Shown piece after piece: positions 45,270 to 53,683 of a DNA stretch of 64,000 nt. Every line of letters begins with the position of its first letter. The first letter of the stretch is position 1. The notes below the pieces were generated by a model. It had not been told where the DNA came from and searched no databases. It saw nothing but the letters and a program-made list of their open reading frames with translations. A program made the translations under genes and the position numbers. This DNA comes from Lewinellaceae bacterium (GTDB lineage: Bacteria > Bacteroidota > Bacteroidia > Chitinophagales > Saprospiraceae). The stretch is from positions 3,410,001 through 3,474,000 of the forward strand of contig JACJXX010000002.1 in assembly GCA_020636435.1 (NCBI GenBank), read 5' to 3'.

Positions 45270-47942
45270 TTAAAATTTTACTGAATAGTTCAGAGAAGGC
45301 ATCATGGGAATAATTGATACGGGAACGAACTCTTTTTTAAGCTGGATTTGCCCCTCCTCCTCCTCATAATGGTTGCGCAGGTCGTAATACAACGGGTTTC
45401 TCCGGTTGTATAGGTTGTAAACCCCGACGTTGATCGTATGGTGGACCCGGTCGGTATTAAAATAGAAGTTGGCGCCCAGGTCAAGGCGGTGATAGGGCGG
45501 CATCCGGTAAGCGTTTTTGCTGCCATATTCAATTACGGTAATGGGAGGCTCGCCCGGGCCCGGAAGAATGATATCGTATTTTTCGGCCGGCAGGCTAAAA
45601 GCAAAACCGGAAGAAAAAATCCAGTTGGCCGAGATTTCTATCCAATCTTGTATGCGGTGGCTGAAAGCCACCTTGAGGTCATGCCGGCGGTCATATTTAT
45701 AAGGATAAGGCCGGCCGTTGTTTACAAACTCATATTGCCGGTCGGCATAAGCCAGGCTGTAAGCCAGCCAGCCCGTTGTTTTGCCCACCCGTTTGCCCAG
45801 CATACCTTCCATGCCGTAGGCACGCCCGCTGCCCGAAGTCACATTCCCTTCCCAATCATTGAGGAACAGGGCTCCTTCTGAATAAGAAAGCAATTGGTCC
45901 ATGCTTTTGGCGTAAGCCTCCAGGCTTGCCTGCCAGCCCTTGGGAAAGCTCCAGGTAGTACCGACCCCTGCCTGCCATCCTTCCTGAGGGGCTAATTCTT
46001 CGGTGGAAGGCACCCAAACCTCTGTGGGAAGGCCTAAAGCAGAGTTGGAAAGCAGGTGCACAAACTGTTGCATGCGGCTGAGATAAGCTTCCAGTTTCCA
46101 ATCTTTATGAACCTGCCAGGCCAATGAAAGGCGCGGCTGCGGAGAAAAATAAGCCTTCTGCCTTACCTGGTAAGCAGCAAGGTGCACACCCAGGTTGAGG
46201 AGCAGCCGCTGGCCCAGGCGAGCCTCGTCTTCTATGTATGCGCTGTACTCCATTGCGCGAATTGCTCCATCTGCAATGTCTCCCGGCGGGACGACATTTC
46301 CATTGCCCGACTTTTCTATCAGGTCATAGGCAAAAACGCCCGGCAGGAAACGATGGCGGGTGATGTTTGCTCCAAAGCGGATGTAATGGCTGGGAGAAGG
46401 AATGAAATCGAAATCCAGGCGAAGGCCCAGGTCGGTAATGTTGCTCGAATACCGCCCGATATCGATGAGGCGGTCCAGCGTGTTTTGGCTGGAAAGCGCC
46501 ACCAGCGAATCCGTGGCGTTGTAGTTGATCCGGACGTCAAGGGCGCTGTACGTTGCCGCCAGGTTGGCAAACAGCTTGTCGCTGAACAAATGGTTCCACC
46601 GCAGGGAGGCTACCCGGTTGCCCCACCGGATGCGGTCGGAATAGTATTGCTCGAAAGCGTAAAAGGCCGGTTCGGCCATATTGCCCTGCCGGGCCTGCAG
46701 CGTATCTGCCGAACTACCGCTGTTGGAATAATGGTCGGACCCCGAATAATAACTCAGGTATAGATGGTTTTTAGGAGAAAGAGAATAATTCAGTTTGGCG
46801 TTCAGGTCGTGAAACCGGTAGCCGACAAAACCATCTTCGCCCTTGTCGGCCTTGAGGCTGCGCGTAAGCGGCTGAAGATACCAATCGATAAATGACCAGC
46901 GGCCGGAGACGAAAAAGCTGCTCTTTTCCTGGACGATGGGCCCTTCCAGGGACAGGCGGCCGGACAGCAACCCCACATCTCCTCTCAGCCCGAATGCCCT
47001 GCGGTTGCCTTCGCGGGTGCGTATGTCGAGCACCGAAGAGAGCCTGCCGCCGTAACGGGCCGGAAAACCCCCTTTGATCAGGCGGGCCGAACTGATCGCG
47101 CTGGTATTAAAAACAGAAAAAATACCGGCCGCATGAGAGATGTTGTATACCGGAACCCCATCGATCATGATCAGGTTCTGCCCGTTATTGCCGCCGCGGA
47201 TATGCAGGCCCCCTACCCCGTCTGTTCCGGTCTGCACCCCGGGCAGCAGATGCACCATCCGGATGATATCCGCCTCTCCGGCCAGGGCCGGCAGGCGCTC
47301 GGTTTGCTGGATGCTCAGGTCGTGGATAGAGGAAGATGCGGCAAGCCCCGGCCTGGCCTTGAGGCGTTCGCCAATGACTTCCACCGGTTCCAGGGTGAGG
47401 GAAGGATGGAGGGAAACGTCCTGCTGCATATCTTCCTGAAGCGACAACTCCCGGCGCTCGGCGCCATAGCCCAGGTAAGAATACGACAGGCTTGCCTGCC
47501 CGGCAGGCAGGGTGAGAGAGTAAAAACCGTATTCGTTGGTAACGGCGCCCATGCCCGTATGCAGGTCCTGAATGTTGGCGCTGATCAACCGCTCGCCGGT
47601 CCGGGCATCCCGCAAAAAACCGCTGATGGTAAATCGGCGCCGGTCAGGCAGGAAGATGACCACCTGAGAACCCACCTGCCGGTATCCGAGGGCGGTGCCC
47701 CTGAGCAACTCTTCCAGCGCCTGGGCCAAAGTACCCTCCCGGATATCTATATTCAGGCGGCGAAGCGGCAGGATGTCGTTGCTGAAAGAAAGATTCACTC
47801 CTTCCTGGTCGGACAACCGGTAAAGGGCTTCTTCCAGCGAAAGGCCCTTGCCGACGATAGAAACAGGCTGCTCCAGCACACTTTGGGCGCGCAGGGCCAT
47901 AGCAGACAGAAAAACCGCCAGGAGCAAGTAAAGCCGCTTCAT
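45270..47942 (-). CDS. TonB-dependent receptor with STN domain
   Basis: An 890-residue outer membrane receptor. Signal peptide MKRLYLLLAVFLSAMALRAQ; an STN (secretin/TonB N-terminal) domain (about 25-100, GLSLEEALYRLSDQEGVNLS); a carboxypeptidase-regulatory-like domain (about 105-190, ISGFLRDARTGERLISANIQ); plug (about 205-310, with GVGGLHIRGGNNGQNLIMID); and barrel to the terminal NYSVKF. STN domains usually signal to a FecI/FecR pair, but none is encoded nearby. The DUF4249 gene follows. The substrate is unknown. Confidence 0.92.
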   Translation of the reverse strand: MKRLYLLLAVFLSAMALRAQSVLEQPVSIVGKGLSLEEALYRLSDQEGVNLSFSNDILPLRRLNIDIREGTLAQALEELLRGTALGYRQVGSQVVIFLPDRRRFTISGFLRDARTGERLISANIQDLHTGMGAVTNEYGFYSLTLPAGQASLSYSYLGYGAERRELSLQEDMQQDVSLHPSLTLEPVEVIGERLKARPGLAASSSIHDLSIQQTERLPALAGEADIIRMVHLLPGVQTGTDGVGGLHIRGGNNGQNLIMIDGVPVYNISHAAGIFSVFNTSAISSARLIKGGFPARYGGRLSSVLDIRTREGNRRAFGLRGDVGLLSGRLSLEGPIVQEKSSFFVSGRWSFIDWYLQPLTRSLKADKGEDGFVGYRFHDLNAKLNYSLSPKNHLYLSYYSGSDHYSNSGSSADTLQARQGNMAEPAFYAFEQYYSDRIRWGNRVASLRWNHLFSDKLFANLAATYSALDVRINYNATDSLVALSSQNTLDRLIDIGRYSSNITDLGLRLDFDFIPSPSHYIRFGANITRHRFLPGVFAYDLIEKSGNGNVVPPGDIADGAIRAMEYSAYIEDEARLGQRLLLNLGVHLAAYQVRQKAYFSPQPRLSLAWQVHKDWKLEAYLSRMQQFVHLLSNSALGLPTEVWVPSTEELAPQEGWQAGVGTTWSFPKGWQASLEAYAKSMDQLLSYSEGALFLNDWEGNVTSGSGRAYGMEGMLGKRVGKTTGWLAYSLAYADRQYEFVNNGRPYPYKYDRRHDLKVAFSHRIQDWIEISANWIFSSGFAFSLPAEKYDIILPGPGEPPITVIEYGSKNAYRMPPYHRLDLGANFYFNTDRVHHTINVGVYNLYNRRNPLYYDLRNHYEEEEGQIQLKKEFVPVSIIPMMPSLNYSVKF

Positions 47943-48196
47943 TTATGGTAATTGTAATACAAAAGCTCTGAACGCCGGCAATAACCAATATCGGGTGACT
48001 GCTCAGGAACTTCGTCCCTGCCGCACCAGGCGGAGCGCAATTCCTTCAAAAATAAAGCGTTTTGGCCAGTAATTCAAAAATATAGCCCTACTTGTTTAAC
48101 GGCAGATCGCTATGGGCTTTAAACCTTCCGTGGATTTGGCCGTTGATTTTTCTGTCTATATTCCTATTTTGAGCAAAATTCAAACCGCAGATCAAG

Positions 48197-49711
48197 ATGA
48201 ACAAAATATTTGCCATACTGCTCGCCTTTTTTCCTGTTTTATCCTTTTCTCAAAACAGCGGAGCGCCGGCGGAATTCCATCTGGAAAAATCTGAAACGGA
48301 AGCTCATCTTCGCTTTCTGGCTTCCGATGAACTACAGGGCCGGCGGACCGGCGAACCGGGCAACAACATTGCCGCCCGCTATATCGCTGCTCAATTGGAA
48401 GCCTATAACCTGAAAACCGCTCCCGGGCTGGATGGCTACTTCCAGCCAATTGCCTTCGAAGCGGTCACCCCGCCTCGCCAGGCCTCCTTAACCCTCAATA
48501 AAAATGCCTATTCCCAGGGAGAAAACCTGCTCATCCTCACCGGTAATGCCGATAATCTGAAGACAGAAGCCCTCTTTGTCAATTTCGGGTGGGTTGATGA
48601 AAAAACCGGCCACGACGACTACCAGGGGCTGGATGTAAAAGGCAAAGTATTGCTGGCCCTGCCCGGCACGCCCGATGGCCAGGACCCTATGTCCATATTC
48701 AACTCCATGAAAAAGAAGCGCAGGCTGGCCAAAGAAAAGGGCGCTGCCGCCCTCATCGAGCTTTACCGCCTGCAGTTCCCATGGGCCTTCTTCCGTTCTT
48801 TTTTCGACAAGGAAAACCTCACCCTCGCCGATGAGGCGGAGCAGGCCAGCGGTGCGCAGGACATCGTCTACGGCTGGATGAAAGAAGAAAAAGACGGCAT
48901 CGTGGACCGCCTGAAGGAAGGCAAAAAAGTAAAGGCCACGGTTGCCAGCAAAGGCTTTGCCCGCCGAATTGCCTATTCTCAAAACGTTATTGGCATCATC
49001 GAAGGGGCAGATCCCAAACTGCGGGAGGAGTATCTGCTCCTGACCGCCCACTACGACCACGTCGGCACGGGCAAGAACGGCGGCGGCGCCTATACCGAAC
49101 AGGACAGCATCTTCAACGGTGCCCGCGATAACGGCATGGGCACCGTGGCATTGCTCAGCGCCGCCAAAGCCCTTTCGGCCGACCGTCCCCGCCGATCCGT
49201 CATCGTGCTCGCCGTTACGGGCGAAGAACTGGGCCTGCTCGGAAGCAAGTACTACGCTGAGCATCCGCTCATTCCCCTCCATAAAATGATCTATAACCTC
49301 AATACCGACGGCGCCGGCTACAACGATGTCTCCTACGTATCAGTGGTTGGTTTTGGGCGCACCGGAACGGACGCTCTCGTAGAAGCCGGCGCCAACATCT
49401 TCGGCCTGGATGTATTTCCCAACCCGGCGCCGGAACAAAACCTGTACGACCGCTCCGACAACGTGTCCTTTGCCAGCAAGGGCGTGCCCGCCATACAGTT
49501 TACCCCGGGCACCACCGGCTTCGATGAAAAGATCAGCAAATACTACCATCAGGTAACCGACAACCCCGACACCATCGACTACGATTACCTGCACAAGTTC
49601 TGCCAGGCCTTTGCCCGCACCGCCCGCCTGATCGCCGACGACGACACCCGGCCGCAATGGCGAAAGGGGGACAAGTATGAGAAGGCGGGGATGGAGTTGT
49701 ATCAGAGGTGA
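48197..49711 (+). CDS. M28 metallopeptidase with PA insert
   Basis: A 504-residue exported peptidase. Signal peptide MNKIFAILLAFFPVLSFSQ; the opening FLASDELQGRRTGEPGNNIA is typical of this branch. A PA-type domain (about 110-265) is inserted before the catalytic core, which carries LLTAHYDHVGTG (His, Asp), NGARDNGMGT (Asp), TGEELGLLGSK (Glu-Glu), NTDGAGYND (Asp) and KYYHQVTDN (His). This is the third M28 gene within 15 kb, none alike in architecture. It diverges from the TonB receptor gene and has its own promoter region. Confidence 0.92.
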   Translation: MNKIFAILLAFFPVLSFSQNSGAPAEFHLEKSETEAHLRFLASDELQGRRTGEPGNNIAARYIAAQLEAYNLKTAPGLDGYFQPIAFEAVTPPRQASLTLNKNAYSQGENLLILTGNADNLKTEALFVNFGWVDEKTGHDDYQGLDVKGKVLLALPGTPDGQDPMSIFNSMKKKRRLAKEKGAAALIELYRLQFPWAFFRSFFDKENLTLADEAEQASGAQDIVYGWMKEEKDGIVDRLKEGKKVKATVASKGFARRIAYSQNVIGIIEGADPKLREEYLLLTAHYDHVGTGKNGGGAYTEQDSIFNGARDNGMGTVALLSAAKALSADRPRRSVIVLAVTGEELGLLGSKYYAEHPLIPLHKMIYNLNTDGAGYNDVSYVSVVGFGRTGTDALVEAGANIFGLDVFPNPAPEQNLYDRSDNVSFASKGVPAIQFTPGTTGFDEKISKYYHQVTDNPDTIDYDYLHKFCQAFARTARLIADDDTRPQWRKGDKYEKAGMELYQR

Positions 49712-49774
49712 TTACGGGCTGATGGCTGATGGCTGATGGCTGGATGGTTCGATGGCTTGCTTTCAGCCAGCAAT

Positions 49775-50764
49775 CTAACCTTCCGGCCTTGATCGTTCCA
49801 CCTCCTTAGCTCCTATTCTTTTCTCGATGAGATACTGATTTCTGTCCGGGGCATTGCGGGAGACCAGCTCGGCCAGAAATCCGGTGACGAAGAGCAGGGT
49901 TCCAATGATCATGCAGGTCAGCGAGATATAAAAATATGGATTATCCGCTACCAGGATGGTGGGCAGTTTTTGGTGAAGGCGGTACAGCTTGTTGACGCCG
50001 ATGTAACCGGCGGCGAAAAAAAGCCGAGGGCGAAGATCAGGCTGCCCAGCGCGCCGAAGAAATGCATGGGGCGCTTGCTGAAGCGGGAGATAAAGATCAC
50101 CGACATCAGGTCGAGCGGTACCGCGGATGAAGCGTTCTATCCCAAATTTAGTCGTCCCGTATTTTCTCTCCTGGTGAGCCACCACCTTCTCTCCGATATT
50201 GCTAAAGCCGGTACATTTTGCCAGCACGGGGATGTAGCGGTGCATTTCACCGTACACTTCAATACTTTTCACCACATCCTGGTTGTAGGCTTTCAGCCCA
50301 CAGTTGAAATCGTGCAGTTTTATGCCTGTCATCAGGCGAGCCGTCCAGTTGTAAAACTTGCTGGGGATGTTTTTCGAAAACAGCGGGTCTTTGCGCTTTT
50401 TCTTCCAGCCGGAGACCATGTCGTACCCTTCTTCCACAATCATTCGGTAGAGGCCGGGCAGTTCCTCGGGGCTGTCCTGAAGGTCGGCATCCAGAGTAGC
50501 CACTACCCGCCCTTGCGCCGCCAGAAATCCGGTATTGAGGGCGGCCGACTTCCCGTAATTGCGCTGGAACTTGATGCCCCGCAACCGGGAATTCCCGCCG
50601 GCCAACTGCTCTATGACACTCCAGGAGCCATCTTTGCTGCCGTCGTCCACCATAATGATTTCGTAGGAAAAGCCTTCCTTTTCCATCACGCGGCGAATCC
50701 AGGCTTCCAGCTCCGGAAGCGATTCTTCTTCGTTGAACAGCGGTATGACGATTGAAATGTCCAT
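49775..50764 (-). CDS. Glycosyltransferase 2 with compensated double frameshift
   Basis: A 329-residue DPM/GtrB-like glycosyltransferase. The GT-A part is normal: SIVIPLFNEEESLPELEAWI, MVDDGSKDGSW and TLDADLQDSPEELP (DxD), then HDFNCGLKAY and QERKYGTTKFGIERF. After GIERFIRG the frame reads TARPDVGDLYLPLQQ, whereas a shifted frame of the same bases gives LDLMSVIFISRFSKRPMHFF, the normal membrane entry of the family. The original frame resumes as FFAAGYIGVNKLY. An extra base near 50113-50123 and a missing one in the A7 tract 50016-50022 explain it. About 35 residues of the first helix are altered. The enzyme normally makes a polyprenyl-linked sugar. Confidence 0.85.
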   Translation of the reverse strand: MDISIVIPLFNEEESLPELEAWIRRVMEKEGFSYEIIMVDDGSKDGSWSVIEQLAGGNSRLRGIKFQRNYGKSAALNTGFLAAQGRVVATLDADLQDSPEELPGLYRMIVEEGYDMVSGWKKKRKDPLFSKNIPSKFYNWTARLMTGIKLHDFNCGLKAYNQDVVKSIEVYGEMHRYIPVLAKCTGFSNIGEKVVAHQERKYGTTKFGIERFIRGTARPDVGDLYLPLQQAPHAFLRRAGQPDLRPRLFFAAGYIGVNKLYRLHQKLPTILVADNPYFYISLTCMIIGTLLFVTGFLAELVSRNAPDRNQYLIEKRIGAKEVERSRPEG

Positions 50765-50812
50765 TGGTTAAGGATTGATGGAGCGAAGGAATGATGGAAT
50801 GATTGAACTCAC

Positions 50813-51325
50813 TCACTTCCTCCTCCACAGCGCAGCCATCCCCAAGGCAGCTACGAAGCCGCCAATGAGGCTGCGGGCAAAGGTAAAAAAAACAGTATGG
50901 ACAGTGGGGACGAGTTTGTCGCCCTGGATAGATTCCAGCATGTCTTCCCGTTGTTCTTCACTCAGCAAATTGCCCCATTTTTCCATGGTTTCTTTCATCA
51001 CTTCGCGCTGCAAATCTATTAAACCAGGGTCAATCAGGCCGTAAAGAAGGTAATAAAAAAGATAGTAAGTGAAATTGGCGATCACGAAAACCAGGAATGC
51101 CGTGCGCAGGGCGCCCTGAAACCCGAGGCTTTCGCCGGCCGGCGCAGCCTGCCCCTCTTCCTGCACCGCGCTCCACATCAGGGCGAGGTAAATGCCCAGC
51201 GAAGCCCAATACACAAAAGGGTTGAAGAGCAATTCCTTCTTAATAAAATAGAATAGCAGGAAGTAGGCCACGATGCCTGCTCCTGCTATCAGGCCGTATT
51301 TTAGTGCCGTTCGGGATACTGTCAT
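50813..51325 (-). CDS. DUF4199 membrane protein
   Basis: A 170-residue protein with about four helices (YGLIAGAGIVAYFLLFYFI, LLFNPFVYWASLGIYLALM, FLVFVIANFTYYLFYYLLY, FFTFARSLIGGFVAALGMAA) and the conserved FxxxxxxxF-type DUF4199 spacing, with a charged loop QREVMKETMEKWGNLLSEEQ. ATG 51325 is preferred to a TTG eight codons upstream. It lies between a second DUF4199 gene and the glycosyltransferase, the usual setting of the family in Bacteroidota. The function is unknown. Confidence 0.85.
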   Translation of the reverse strand: MTVSRTALKYGLIAGAGIVAYFLLFYFIKKELLFNPFVYWASLGIYLALMWSAVQEEGQAAPAGESLGFQGALRTAFLVFVIANFTYYLFYYLLYGLIDPGLIDLQREVMKETMEKWGNLLSEEQREDMLESIQGDKLVPTVHTVFFTFARSLIGGFVAALGMAALWRRK

Positions 51326-51693
51326 GCCACTGCTATTTTGCGCCTGCAAAGATAGCAGAAATTCGAGGGAAAAAACCGGGTATCGTTAACTGTTGCTGGT
51401 TGTTAGTTGACAGTTAGGCAACCATGGCCCTCCTCAACATACAACTAAGAGGGCATAATTAGCGCAACAATATAGCCATACAACAATTTAGGGGTGACGT
51501 AACAAATAACCTACCCATCTGACTTGGTCTTTTTCCTTTATGCGTCGTTGCATTTTCCTTACGTAGCCCCACTATGCGCGTCAAATGCGCCTCGCCTAAA
51601 GAAAAAATACCTTCGTCATTTTGAGTAGCTTATTTATTTCCTCACCCCTTAACCATTGCCCCGGATTAGAGCTATGCCTTCCTGCTTGTTGCG
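51326..51693. other. Gene-free stretch with dispersed repeat copy
   Basis: Apart from the leader of the DUF4199 gene, the interval holds an inverted, diverged copy (about 51526-51620) of the repeat seen at 38731-38820, recognisable by TGCGTCGTTGCATTTTCC, TACGTAGCCC and GCGCCTCGCCT. No coding frame with support is seen. Confidence 0.5.
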
Positions 51694-52275
51694 CTACGCC
51701 ACGCTTGCCGGGTGCGCCTTCTTCATGATAGCCCCTACTATAAGGGAAAAGAGGATGCCGGCGATCAACGAGAAGATGCCTCCCATTACGGACATCATTA
51801 CCGGCGTGAACATCCAGCTCATCATGCTGAGGCCTTGTTCCGCCTGCTCTTCGCTCATGCCTTGCTGTTCGATCATTTGTTCCCTGGAAGCTGCCACGAT
51901 TTCTTCTATGAGGCCCGGCTCGATGAAGGAGAAGAAAACGTAAGCCCACACCAATGTTATCACCGCAATAATGAGAGAGACGATGAACCCGACGTTGAAA
52001 CTTCGGCCGAAGGAGATAAACCCGCCCAGTTCTTCATCGCGGTGTTGCCTGACCGCCAAAACGATGGCGGCCACCGTAATTCCCCAGTTGATGATGTTCA
52101 CTATCCAGTTGGAGCCTCCTCCCCGGGCAGTATAATCCACCAACCCGGCCAGGTCGACCACCAAGGCGAAAACGACGAGAACAAGCCCTGCCAGCAAACC
52201 GTAACGGCTTCCGGTAGGCCAGGGTGAAACTTTTGAGGGATCAATGTAATCATTAGGATTATCCAGTGTGCTCAT
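51694..52275 (-). CDS. DUF4199 membrane protein
   Basis: A 193-residue paralogue of the protein at 50813, with four helices and a larger charged loop (SREQMIEQQGMSEEQAEQGL). Start MSTLDNPNDYIDPSKVSPWP precedes the first helix (YGLLAGLVLVVFALVVDLAG). The second helix pair contains FGRSFNVGFIVSLIIAVITL, the best match to the DUF4199 core. Its gene sits 116 bases after the dihydroorotase-like gene. The two paralogues may form one complex; this is inference. Confidence 0.85.
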   Translation of the reverse strand: MSTLDNPNDYIDPSKVSPWPTGSRYGLLAGLVLVVFALVVDLAGLVDYTARGGGSNWIVNIINWGITVAAIVLAVRQHRDEELGGFISFGRSFNVGFIVSLIIAVITLVWAYVFFSFIEPGLIEEIVAASREQMIEQQGMSEEQAEQGLSMMSWMFTPVMMSVMGGIFSLIAGILFSLIVGAIMKKAHPASVA

Positions 52276-52391
52276 AACGGTAGGTTTAAAGTTGGAAAAA
52301 ATTCAATTTGTTCAATATGGGCCAAAACCCCAAGCTTTTTATATAGATGGTTGGGAAAAGGGGATTTAATGTCCAATTTAGCCCCCGTTCC

Positions 52392-53657
52392 CTAAAAAAT
52401 CTCCAGTTGATCGTTGTTGATAACGGCAACCGGCTTGCCCACGAACTCCTTATCCAGAAAAGGAGAATTGAAGGAACGGGAACGCACCCTATCCCGGCTG
52501 TAAGCCCATTTCAGGGTTGGGCTGAAAACCGTGAGTTCCGCCGGCAAGCCCTCTTCGATGTGCGGTATTGGCAAGCCGAAAATCTTTCGGGGATTGAGGG
52601 CCGCCAGCTGCACGAACAGTTCATCCGGCATCCAGCCGTTGAGATAGGTTTTGCAAATGGCGTAAACCACCTCCAACCCTGTAATGCCGAAGGCTGCATA
52701 AGAAAATTCCTTTTTCTTCAATTCTTCTTCCAGGGGGATGTGGTTGGCGCTGATGGCGTCGATGGTTCCATCGAGCACGCCCTCTTTTAAAGCTTCCTGG
52801 TCTTCCTCGCCGCGCAAGGGAGGCATGAGTTTGAAATTGGCATCGAACGTATTCACCGCTGCATCGTCAAAGACCAGGTTCATCACCGCCACCGAGGCGG
52901 TCACCCGCAGCCCCTTTTGCTTAGCTTGCCGCACCAGCTGAACAGCGCCGGCGGTAGACAGGTTGGCCAGGTGCAGGCGGCTGCCGGTATATTCCAGCAA
53001 CTGCAGGTCGCGCTGCACCATCATCTCCTCGGCTATGGCGGGTATGCCGGGCAGGCCCAGGGCCGTAGAAACTGCTCCTTCGTGCACCTGGCCATGGCCG
53101 CTGATCTCCAGGTCCAGCGGCTGATTGACCACCAGCCCGTCAAAGGCCCTGACGTACTGAAGGGCGCGCAGCATCAGGCCGTCGTGCTGCAGCGGCTTTT
53201 TGCCATCGGAAAAGGCAAGGGCTCCCGCCGTATGCATGTCGATCATTTCCGTAATGTCCTGGCCGGCGCAATCGCGGGAAACCGCTCCGAGCGGGTAAAA
53301 GCCGACCAACTGGCCGCGGGTGTTGTTGAGAATATAAAGCACTTCCGATTTGGAGTGCAATATGGGATTCGTATTCGGCTGGCAGGCAATGGCCGTAAAA
53401 CCGCCGGCTGCTGCCGCCGCCGCTGCGGACTGCAGGTTTTCACGGTGCTCAAATCCGGGGTCGCCGGTTTGCACCCCCATATCCATCCAGCCTGGCGAAA
53501 CACGCAACTGCTCTCCTTCCAGGTGGGGCGTGCCTCCTCCGTCCAGCGATTCGCCAATAGCTTCTATCTTCCCCTTTCGTATGAGGATATCCCTGGTCAG
53601 CCCGTGAAATGGCCCGCCGGGGTCGATGAGGTGCGCACTTTTTATCAATACATCCAT
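52392..53657 (-). CDS. Dihydroorotase-like protein without metal ligands
   Basis: A 421-residue amidohydrolase-fold protein aligned end to end with class I dihydroorotases: LIDPGGPFHGLTRDILIRKG, SPGWMDMGVQTGDPGFEHRE, then GGFTAIACQPNTNP and the C-terminal FGLPIPHIEEGLPAELTVFS. The catalytic HxH of DxHxHxREPG is replaced (DMGVQTG), the HxED position reads NQPLD, HLxHxST reads HLANLST, and the late DHAPH reads NHIPL. All binuclear-metal ligands appear lost. Inactive pyrC-like proteins are known as structural partners of aspartate transcarbamoylase, so a scaffold role is plausible. It is followed by two DUF4199 genes and the glycosyltransferase. Confidence 0.85.
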   Translation of the reverse strand: MDVLIKSAHLIDPGGPFHGLTRDILIRKGKIEAIGESLDGGGTPHLEGEQLRVSPGWMDMGVQTGDPGFEHRENLQSAAAAAAAGGFTAIACQPNTNPILHSKSEVLYILNNTRGQLVGFYPLGAVSRDCAGQDITEMIDMHTAGALAFSDGKKPLQHDGLMLRALQYVRAFDGLVVNQPLDLEISGHGQVHEGAVSTALGLPGIPAIAEEMMVQRDLQLLEYTGSRLHLANLSTAGAVQLVRQAKQKGLRVTASVAVMNLVFDDAAVNTFDANFKLMPPLRGEEDQEALKEGVLDGTIDAISANHIPLEEELKKKEFSYAAFGITGLEVVYAICKTYLNGWMPDELFVQLAALNPRKIFGLPIPHIEEGLPAELTVFSPTLKWAYSRDRVRSRSFNSPFLDKEFVGKPVAVINNDQLEIF

Positions 53658-53683
53658 TTGACGGGGTTTTTGACAAAATTAAC

